A program made the translations under genes and the position numbers. This document shows, one piece after another, positions 7,837-13,333 of a stretch of 13,333 nt of DNA (position 1 is the stretch's first letter; each line of letters starts with the position of its first letter). The DNA comes from Syntrophomonas sp. UBA1368 (lineage in GTDB: Bacteria > Bacillota > Syntrophomonadia > Syntrophomonadales > Syntrophomonadaceae), in the NCBI GenBank assembly GCA_002305965.1, contig DBRM01000063.1:1-13333 (forward strand). The letters are read 5' to 3'. The notes under the pieces are model-generated. The model worked only from the letters and a program-made list of their open reading frames with translations, made no database searches and was not told the origin of the DNA.

Positions 7837-8139
7837 ATGCTTATTCTTCTTAAACTGCTTTGTTTTACAGTATGGTTGGTTATTATGCTGTATTTAGTCG
7901 GAGGCAGTAATAACTCCTTTCAAAATTACAGTGAAGTCAAAATAAGGATCAATGAGATAGACAATCCCGAGGTAAACATTGCCCGCGCTTTATCCCGGTT
8001 AAAAAAAAACGACAGGTTGATCATTGAAGCCGGGTGTGATTTTTTACATTGCCGGCACAATCAGGTTCTGTTAAGAAGCATATTAAAAAAGAATCCTTCC
8101 CTGGGTTATTCTTTCACAAGTGAAAAATTAAGCTGTTAA
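7837..8139 (+). CDS. Hypothetical 100-residue protein with N-terminal membrane anchor
   Basis: I do not recognise this protein. ATG 7837 is preceded by AAAGGAGGT, near-perfect complementarity to the 16S 3' end, so it is probably translated. Residues 2-21 are strongly hydrophobic (LILLKLLCFTVWLVIMLYLV), a single membrane segment or uncleaved signal anchor. The remaining 80 residues look like a small alternating strand-helix fold: strand KIRINEI (35-41), helix about 44-57, strand DRLIIEAG (59-66), helix about 74-87 and strand LGYSF. C67 and C72 (GCDFLHCRHN) form a CxxxxC pair, and C100 is the last residue, which could suggest metal or disulfide chemistry, but nothing fixes that. It lies 84 bases after degU, in the position that degV, comFA and comFB hold in B. 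subtilis, and resembles none of them. Its ribosome binding site may be masked by an upstream hairpin. Confidence 0.7.
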   Translation: MLILLKLLCFTVWLVIMLYLVGGSNNSFQNYSEVKIRINEIDNPEVNIARALSRLKKNDRLIIEAGCDFLHCRHNQVLLRSILKKNPSLGYSFTSEKLSC

Positions 8140-8162
8140 AACCAGCAAAAATGGAGGGACAA

Positions 8163-8191
8163 TCGTTATTCGCATAATTATATGTTATAAT
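8163..8191 (+). promoter_or_regulatory. Candidate extended -10 promoter for comFC
   Basis: TGTTATAAT at 8183-8191 is a perfect -10 hexamer (8186-8191) with the extended TGn element. The -35 position 17 bases upstream (TCGTTA, 8163-8168) is poor, which extended -10 promoters tolerate. Initiation near 8198 would give a leader of about 100 bases. A 12-base-spaced GAACCG pair (8201-8206, 8213-8218) lies just downstream and could be an operator, though it may be chance. Confidence 0.5.
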
Positions 8192-8226
8192 TAAAAAAAT
8201 GAACCGATAATTGAACCGCTGATCGA

Positions 8227-8266
8227 AATCGTGTGAAAGAATGGGGGGCTTTCAGACGATTCTTTT
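8227..8266 (+). terminator. Leader hairpin before comFC, terminator-like
   Basis: Arms 8227-8239 and 8249-8261 pair over 13 positions with a single G-G mismatch (AATCGT/ACGATT and TGAAAG/CTTTCA), with a 9-base loop containing six G residues. Only four T residues follow (8263-8266), so as a terminator it is weak. It could end read-through from the upstream gene or attenuate the comFC leader. Intact pairing is visible; the role is inferred. Confidence 0.5.
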
Positions 8267-8301
8267 AAGTTATCAAGACATTGGCGGGGGGAGGAGAATA
8301 A

Positions 8302-9021
8302 ATGCAGAATTTATTGCTGGATATAATATTTCCCCAGCATTGTTGCAGTATCTGTCGAAAACCAGGTAGATTCGGAACGAAAAGCCCCTGGTGCAAGCAG
8401 TGTACAGAAGGAATGCAAGAACTTAAACAAAGCTCACCCATCTGTGATAAATGCGGTAAATATATCAATGGGCCGAACTCCTTTTGTGCTGATTGCAGCA
8501 GTGAAGAACCTATATTTCATATTGCCAGAGCAGTCGGGCCTTATAATGATTCGTTCCGCATCGCCATTAAAGTTCTCAAGTTTTTGGGACGACGTTTTCT
8601 ATCAGTTCGCATGGGGCAGATGATGGCTGAAACTGTCCTGGCAGAACAACGTTTTTGGCCTTTGGATCTGATCATTCCCGTGCCTGCTTCAAAGGGCCAT
8701 TTGGAGCAGCGGGGCTTCAATCAAACTGAACTTTTAGCCAATCAGATCGCAAAAAAAATCAAAGTTAAAATGGCGGCAGACATTTTAAAACGGGTAAAGG
8801 AAACACCATCCCAGAGGGAATTGAGCAAGCCGGAAAGAGAAAAGAATCTGCTTTGTGCCTTTGAAGTATGCGACTCCAGGCGAATAAGCGGTAAAAATAT
8901 TTTACTGGTAGATGATGTTTATACCACTGGTTCCACCAGCAAGGAATGTACCAGAACCCTTTTAGAGGCTGGTGCGGCCAAAGTTTCAGTCATTACATGG
9001 GCAACAGGGTGTGGTTTTTAA
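8302..9021 (+). CDS. comFC: ComFC/ComF family competence protein (zinc-finger phosphoribosyltransferase-like)
   Basis: A cytoplasmic protein of 239 residues required for natural transformation in the family, thought to act with the ComFA helicase in DNA uptake; it is widespread also in species not known to be competent. Visible features are an N-terminal double zinc motif with CxxC pairs at C15/C18, C31/C34, C48/C51 and C62/C65; a middle LIIPVPASKGHLEQRGFNQ section (residues 123-141) conserved in ComF; and the phosphoribosyl-binding loop LLVDDVYTTGSTS at 201-213. Length and order are normal for the family. The start ATG follows GGGGGAGGAG at about 8 bases. comFA and comFB, its usual operon partners in B. 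subtilis, are not next to it. The gene has its own candidate promoter and leader and ends before a clear terminator, so it is probably a single-gene transcript. Confidence 0.93.
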   Translation: MQNLLLDIIFPQHCCSICRKPGRFGTKSPWCKQCTEGMQELKQSSPICDKCGKYINGPNSFCADCSSEEPIFHIARAVGPYNDSFRIAIKVLKFLGRRFLSVRMGQMMAETVLAEQRFWPLDLIIPVPASKGHLEQRGFNQTELLANQIAKKIKVKMAADILKRVKETPSQRELSKPEREKNLLCAFEVCDSRRISGKNILLVDDVYTTGSTSKECTRTLLEAGAAKVSVITWATGCGF

Positions 9022-9059
9022 AGGCTCTGTTAAGGTAAAAATATTTAGTTGCAGAGAAA

Positions 9060-9082
9060 CCGGGCGTTATGTCCGGCTTTTT
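9060..9082 (+). terminator. Rho-independent terminator after comFC
   Basis: CCGGGC (9060-9065) pairs with GTCCGG (9071-9076), including one G-T wobble, around the loop GTTAT, followed by C and five T residues. It lies about 40 bases after the comFC stop. Confidence 0.8.
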
Positions 9083-9144
9083 GTCGGTGGAGTCTAAAGC
9101 TTGATATAAATGGTAACAATAATTTACAAGAGTAACCAAGAAAA

Positions 9145-9175
9145 TTGACAGGTTTTATTTTTTATAATGTAAAAT
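9145..9175 (+). promoter_or_regulatory. Candidate promoter region for hpf
   Basis: A perfect -35 TTGACA (9145-9150) sits in an AT-rich stretch. TAAAAT at 9170-9175 gives a 19-base spacer; the better hexamer TATAAT (9163-9168) is only 12 bases away and so cannot use that -35. The exact -10 is unresolved, but a promoter here is likely because the upstream unit is terminated. Confidence 0.5.
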
Positions 9176-9207
9176 AATATATATACAACAGGGAAAGAGG
9201 TGGTCGC

Positions 9208-9759
9208 ATGAAATTCGAAATCAGAGGCAAGAACATCGAACTCACAGACGCTTTAAAGGAGTATACCACAAAACGACTTTCCAAGTTGGAGAAGTATATT
9301 GATAACGTAAAGGAGGCAAAAGTAGCTTTATCGGTCGGCAGCGAGGGCCATAAAGTGGAAGTCACGATTCCGCTCAACGGAGTGATCCTCCGCGGAGAGG
9401 AAGCCACCGACGATATGTACTCTTCTATTGATCTGGTGGTAGAGAAATTGGAAAAACAGATTGAAAAATATAAGACCAAATTATACAAGAATCACCGCGG
9501 CGCAGGACTGAAACAGGCTCTGCGGGAAGATATCCAGGCTAACTTTGAAAAATACCAGCATCTGGATACGGATAATTTTAAAGTGGTCCGCAATAAGAAG
9601 TTCGCTTTAAAACCAATGGACGAAGAAGAAGCGATTATGCAGATGAATCTGCTGGGACATAGCTTTTTTGTATTCTTTAATGCTGACAGTGATGAAGTAA
9701 ATGTGGTATACAAACGCAAAGACGGTAACTACGGGCTGATCGAACCCGATTTTGATTAG
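9208..9759 (+). CDS. hpf: Ribosome hibernation promoting factor, long form
   Basis: Binds idle ribosomes and drives formation of inactive 100S dimers under stress or stationary phase. At 183 residues it is the long form typical of Firmicutes. The N-terminal S30AE domain covers about 1-97 (MKFEIRGKNIELTDALKEYTTKR-type opening, basic helices with KLSKLEKY and EKQIEKYKTK), which in the family occupies the decoding region of 16S rRNA. A charged linker follows, then the C-terminal dimerisation domain at about 125-181, with the conserved KPMDEEEAIMQMNLLGHSFF and DGNYGLIEP patterns. The start ATG follows AAAGAGGTGG. It has its own promoter region and terminator, so it is likely a monocistronic, stress-controlled transcript. 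Position just before secA matches B. subtilis (yvyD/hpf-secA-prfB). No anomalies seen. Confidence 0.96.
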   Translation: MKFEIRGKNIELTDALKEYTTKRLSKLEKYIDNVKEAKVALSVGSEGHKVEVTIPLNGVILRGEEATDDMYSSIDLVVEKLEKQIEKYKTKLYKNHRGAGLKQALREDIQANFEKYQHLDTDNFKVVRNKKFALKPMDEEEAIMQMNLLGHSFFVFFNADSDEVNVVYKRKDGNYGLIEPDFD

Positions 9760-9789
9760 TTGAAGTAATTTATAAAAACATGCTAGTAT
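9760..9789 (+). promoter_or_regulatory. Candidate secA promoter overlapping the hpf 3' end
   Basis: TTGAAG (9760-9765) and TGC-TAGTAT (extended -10, hexamer 9784-9789) are 18 bases apart, each matching four of six consensus bases. Transcription would start near 9796, upstream of the terminator at 9812-9838, so any secA transcript from here must pass it. TATTAT at 9793-9798 is an alternative -10. Confidence 0.35.
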
Positions 9790-9811
9790 AAGTATTATGT
9801 TATAGCTCTAT

Positions 9812-9838
9812 GAGGAACCTGTAGGTTCCTCTTTTTTT
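9812..9838 (+). terminator. Strong Rho-independent terminator between hpf and secA
   Basis: GAGGAACC (9812-9819) and GGTTCCTC (9824-9831) form a perfect 8-pair stem with a TGTA loop, followed by seven T residues. It ends only 18 bases before the secA start codon, just ahead of its AGAGGT ribosome binding site. Confidence 0.92.
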
Positions 9839-9856
9839 GAAAGAGGTTGAAAACGA

Positions 9857-12349
9857 ATGATAAAAAATATGTTAAAAAACCTGCTGGATGATAATGAAAA
9901 AGAAATAAAAAGAATGCGTAAAAGAATTGAAGCCATCAACCAATTGGAAGAGCAGTTCTCCCAATTACGTAATGAGGACTTTCCCGCCAAAACAGCAGAG
10001 TTTAAAGAACGTCTGGCCAACCAGGAAAGTACTGCCGATATTTTACCGGAAGCCTTCGCACTTATACGGGAAGCATCCCGACGAACATTAGGTATGAGAC
10101 ATTTTGATGTACAGTTGATCGGCGGAATGGTTTTACATGAAGGCAAAATTGCCGAAATGAAGACCGGGGAAGGCAAAACCTTAGTAGCTACCCTGGCGGC
10201 CTATCTGAATGCACTGAAAGGTAAGGGCGTTCATATCGTTACGGTGAATGACTATCTGGCCACACGTGATGCCGGGTGGATGGGACCGGTTTTTGAATTC
10301 TGCGGTTTAACAGTGGGGCTGATCGTTCATGGCTTAAGCAATGCGGAGAGAAAAGCAGCATATGAGTGTGATATTACGTATGCCACCAATAATGAACTGG
10401 GTTTTGATTATCTGCGGGATAACATGGTGGTAATCAATACAAATAAAGTCCAACGGCCCCTTTATTATGCAATCGTTGACGAAGTTGACTCCATATTGAT
10501 CGATGAAGCTCGCACACCGCTTATCATTTCCGGTGAAGGTGACAAACCTACCGAGCTTTATACGCAGATCGCCAGGTTTGTACCACGGCTCACCCGGGAG
10601 GATGATTACGTGGTAGATGAAAAAGCCCATGTGGTTACCTTAACGGAAGACGGAGTCAAAAAAGCCGAAAAATATTTTAATATTGAAAATCTGTCTGAAA
10701 ATATGGAAGTTGCACATCATTTGAACCAGGGCCTAAAAGCGCAATACCTGATGAAAAGAGATAAAGATTATGTGGTCAAAGATGATCAGGTCATCATTGT
10801 CGACGAATTTACAGGCCGTTTAATGTTTGGGCGCCGATACAGCGATGGTTTGCACCAGGCTATTGAAGCAAAAGAAGGGGTTAAGATCGAAAAGGAATCA
10901 CAGACTTTGGCAACCATAACCTTCCAGAATTATTTCCGCATGTATAAGAAATTATCAGGCATGACGGGTACAGCCAAGACGGAAGAAGAAGAGTTCCGAA
11001 AGATTTACGGCATGGACGTGATTGCCATTCCGACCAATAAAGAAATGATCAGGGAGGACCGGCCGGATTTAATCTATCGCAGTGAAAACGGCAAATTTGC
11101 AGCCGTAGTAGAAGATATTGCGGAAAGGCATAAAAAAGGACAGCCGGTACTGGTAGGGACTATTTCTATTGAAAAATCAGAACAGTTGAGCAGTTTATTG
11201 CATAAAAAAGGTATCCGTCATCAGGTACTCAACGCCAAGCACCATGAAAAAGAAGCACAGATCATCGCCCAGGCCGGACAGAAAGATTCCGTAACCATAG
11301 CGACCAATATGGCTGGACGCGGAACGGACATCGTTTTAGGAGAAGGAGTTCAGGAGCTTGGAGGTTTATATGTCCTGGGTACCGAACGTCATGAATCGCG
11401 GCGCATCGATAATCAGCTGCGTGGCCGCTCCGGTCGTCAGGGAGATCCAGGGGAATCAAGATTCTATGTATCACTGGAAGATGATCTGATGAGGCTGTTT
11501 GGATCATCTAACATCGAAGGTGTTATGGAACGCCTGGGTATGGATGACGACATGCCGATCGAAAACAAAATTATTACCCGGGCTATCGAGAACGCCCAGA
11601 AAAAGGTGGAAAGCCGTAACTTCAGCATTCGCAAAAACGTCCTTGAATATGACGATGTGATCAATCAACAACGGGAAGTTATCTATGGTGAACGCAATAA
11701 AGTATTAAACGGTGAAGACTTAAAAGAAACCATATTCAGTATGATAGAAGACGTGATCGATGTGGCAGTCAACAATTTTGCGGGGGAAATCAAATTCAGT
11801 GATGACTGGGACCGGGTGGGTCTGGTATCGTATATTGATCAGTATATCCTTCCGCAATCCGGATTCAGACCTGATGACATCAAAGGGCTGACCAAGAAAG
11901 AAATGAAAGAGATGCTGCAGGAAAAAACCCTGAAATACTACGAACAACGGGAAGCCGAGCTGGGCTCTGACACCATGCGGGAATTGGAAAAGGCTATCAT
12001 GCTGCGAGTTATAGATAACAAATGGATGGATCATATCGATTCCATGGATCAGCTGCGCAATGGAATTTCGCTCCGTGCTTATGCCCAGCGCGATCCTTTG
12101 ATAGAATATAAATTTGAAGCCTTTGATGCTTTTCAGATCATGATCGAAAGTATCAAGGAAGATGTGGTCCGATACATCCTGCGGGTACGTATCGTGGAAA
12201 AACCAGAGGAGCGAAAAATAATAACAGCCGGCAGCCCTGATGATATCAAAAAGCCAGTTAAGGTAGAGAATAAAATCGGCCGCAATGACCCCTGCCCCTG
12301 TGGCAGCGGGAAAAAATATAAAAAATGCTGCGGACAGGGAGCTGTTTAG
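9857..12349 (+). CDS. secA: Protein translocase ATPase SecA
   Basis: Motor of the Sec export pathway; uses ATP to push preproteins through SecYEG at the inner face of the membrane. At 830 residues it is close to the 841 of B. subtilis SecA. Visible in order: Walker A TGEGKT with K107; Walker B/DEAD-type DEVDSILIDEARTPL from D208; GMTGTA at 368; the second nucleotide-binding fold with TNMAGRGTD from 483 and arginine-finger region GRSGRQGDPG from 523; the helical scaffold and wing region after about 570; and the C-terminal zinc tail NDPCPCGSGKKYKKCC with C813, C815, C824 and C825, which in the family contacts SecB or the membrane. The start ATG follows AGAGGT at 9 bases. It is probably co-transcribed with prfB, whose start is 36 bases after the stop. 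It would export the SLH protease found upstream (inferred). Confidence 0.98.
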   Translation: MIKNMLKNLLDDNEKEIKRMRKRIEAINQLEEQFSQLRNEDFPAKTAEFKERLANQESTADILPEAFALIREASRRTLGMRHFDVQLIGGMVLHEGKIAEMKTGEGKTLVATLAAYLNALKGKGVHIVTVNDYLATRDAGWMGPVFEFCGLTVGLIVHGLSNAERKAAYECDITYATNNELGFDYLRDNMVVINTNKVQRPLYYAIVDEVDSILIDEARTPLIISGEGDKPTELYTQIARFVPRLTREDDYVVDEKAHVVTLTEDGVKKAEKYFNIENLSENMEVAHHLNQGLKAQYLMKRDKDYVVKDDQVIIVDEFTGRLMFGRRYSDGLHQAIEAKEGVKIEKESQTLATITFQNYFRMYKKLSGMTGTAKTEEEEFRKIYGMDVIAIPTNKEMIREDRPDLIYRSENGKFAAVVEDIAERHKKGQPVLVGTISIEKSEQLSSLLHKKGIRHQVLNAKHHEKEAQIIAQAGQKDSVTIATNMAGRGTDIVLGEGVQELGGLYVLGTERHESRRIDNQLRGRSGRQGDPGESRFYVSLEDDLMRLFGSSNIEGVMERLGMDDDMPIENKIITRAIENAQKKVESRNFSIRKNVLEYDDVINQQREVIYGERNKVLNGEDLKETIFSMIEDVIDVAVNNFAGEIKFSDDWDRVGLVSYIDQYILPQSGFRPDDIKGLTKKEMKEMLQEKTLKYYEQREAELGSDTMRELEKAIMLRVIDNKWMDHIDSMDQLRNGISLRAYAQRDPLIEYKFEAFDAFQIMIESIKEDVVRYILRVRIVEKPEERKIITAGSPDDIKKPVKVENKIGRNDPCPCGSGKKYKKCCGQGAV

Positions 12350-12385
12350 CAGCACAATCTTATGAAAGCTAAGGAGGAGAAAATA

Positions 12386-13333
12386 ATGGCGGATGAAGAC
12401 AGGACAACATGTTTGGAAATTATCAGCCGCTTAAAAGAGATGAGGGCTTCTCTTTGACATCGATAATAAGAAGGCATTGATAACCAAGCTGGAAAAGCAA
12501 GCCGGGGAAGAAAACTTTTGGCTGGATAATCAGGAAGCCCAAAAGGTTTTGAAAAATATCCGCGACCTGCAAAGTGCAGTGGATCGCTATGAAAAACTTT
12601 TGGATAAAGCCCTTTATATAAATGATATCCTGGAAATGGCGGCAGCAGAAGACGAACAGGAACTGCTCAAGGAATCCAGCAAAGAAGTAACCCGATTGGA
12701 AAAAGAATTTCACCAGTTCGAGCTGGAGGTATGTTTCAGCGGCGCTCATGATGAAAATAATGCTATATTATCATTGCATGCAGGCGCAGGGGGAACGGAA
12801 GCGCAGGACTGGGTAGAAATACTGCTGCGCATGTATACCCGCTGGGCTGAGAATTCAGGATATAGTGTAGAGATCCTGGATTTGCTGGATGGAGATGAGG
12901 CGGGCATTAAAAGTGTGACTGTTTTAGTCAGCGGTTTATATGCTTACGGGAAATTAAAAGGCGAGCATGGGGTTCACCGTTTGATTCGTATATCACCATT
13001 TGATTCTTCCGGAAGACGCCATACTTCATTTGCATCTCTTTCGGTATTGCCTGAAATCAGTGAAGAAGATACAGAAATCAATATCAACCCAGAAGAATTG
13101 CGTATCGATACTTACAGATCCAGCGGTGCCGGCGGACAGCATGTGAATAAAACTGATTCAGCCGTGCGGATCACCCATTTGCCTACGGGTATTGTAGTAC
13201 AATGTCAAAATGAAAGATCGCAGCATTCCAATCGGTTAACGGCTATGAAACTACTTAAAGCCAAACTGTATGAATTAAAAGAGAAACAAGCCGATGATAA
13301 TTTGCAGAGTCTAAAGGGAGAATATAAAGAGAT
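12386..13333 (+). CDS. prfB: Peptide chain release factor 2, 3' partial, with programmed +1 frameshift
   Basis: Recognises UGA and UAA in the ribosomal A site and triggers peptide release. ATG 12386 follows AAGGAGGAG. The first 23 codons (MADEDRTTCLEIISRLKEMRASL) end at an in-frame TGA (12455-12457). The second part resumes one base later at GAC 12456 and stays open to the window end, so the true gene is 12386-12454 joined to 12456 onward. Family landmarks in the second frame: a coiled domain 1, LHAGAGGTEAQDW near 12773-12811, the stop-codon-reading tripeptide SPF at 12993-13001 followed by DSSGRRHTSF, and the peptidyl-hydrolysis motif GGQ at 13131-13139 (SSGAGGQHVNKTDSAVR). SPF rather than P(A/V)T marks RF2, not RF1. 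About 45 C-terminal residues lie beyond the window. It is downstream of secA as in B. subtilis. Confidence 0.97.
12442..12458 (+). promoter_or_regulatory. prfB: RF2 autoregulatory +1 frameshift signal
   Basis: CTT TGA C at 12452-12458 is the canonical RF2 slip site: leucine codon, in-frame UGA, then C, a poor termination context. GAGGG at 12442-12446 acts as the upstream Shine-Dalgarno-like stimulator, though its spacing to CTT (5 bases) is slightly wider than the 3 of the E. coli site. Low RF2 slows termination and favours the shift, so RF2 controls its own synthesis (established for the family). Confidence 0.95.

Noticed and set aside
9145..9168. TTGACA with TATAAT as a paired sigma-A promoter
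   Set aside because: The spacer is only 12 bases, too short for a working pair; the 19-base alternative is reported at moderate confidence.
11720..12355. A 211-residue minus-strand open frame within secA
   Set aside because: Antisense shadow of conserved secA; composition (F, H, I rich) is typical of a reverse-strand artefact.

Overview
The window reads as chromosomal DNA of a low-to-mid GC Firmicute, most likely a member of the Clostridia (Peptococcaceae/Desulfitobacteriaceae-like). That placement is an inference from several points: strong AGGAGG-type ribosome binding sites, GTG/TTG starts, an SLH-domain exoprotease, a DegS/DegU-type two-component pair, a long-form Hpf, a SecA with a C-terminal zinc tail, and gene order. 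All convincing genes lie on the + strand.

Layout. (1) 1-3009: the 3' part of a large surface-anchored subtilisin-family protease with SLH repeats; it runs in from outside the window. (2) 3079-3492: a small FMN-barrel (pyridoxamine-phosphate-oxidase-like) protein. (3) 3655-4788 and 4873-6294: a non-hydrolysing UDP-GlcNAc 2-epimerase and a phosphoglucomutase/phosphomannomutase, both sugar-precursor enzymes for envelope glycans, closed by an intrinsic terminator at 6315-6340. (4) 6459-7752: a short DegS-like histidine kinase and a DegU-like response regulator, one base apart. (5) 7837-8139: an unrecognised 100-residue protein with an N-terminal membrane segment. (6) 8302-9021: ComFC with its own candidate promoter and a leader hairpin, closed by a terminator at 9060-9082. 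(7) 9208-9759: long Hpf, closed by a terminator at 9812-9838. (8) 9857-12349: secA. (9) 12386 to the window end: prfB (release factor 2), with the classic in-frame UGA +1 frameshift site; its 3' end is cut by the window.

The order mnaA - (sugar enzyme) - degS - degU - comFC - hpf - secA - prfB matches, from memory, the order of the corresponding genes in Bacillus subtilis. It is compacted here: degV, comFA, comFB and the flagellar block that lie between them in B. subtilis are absent, and one unrecognised small gene sits between degU and comFC. Functionally the window combines surface and envelope work (protease, sugar nucleotides, SecA export), a regulator pair, and translation (Hpf, RF2).

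I found no convincing undescribed system, mobile element, CRISPR array, tRNA or rRNA. The points most worth a second look are at regulatory scale: an A8 / A_AAA_AAC slip site at the start of the kinase gene, a hairpin that would bury the Shine-Dalgarno of the small membrane protein and also looks like a terminator, a long leader hairpin before comFC, a terminator directly ahead of secA, and the roughly 160-residue Asp-His spacing in the protease.
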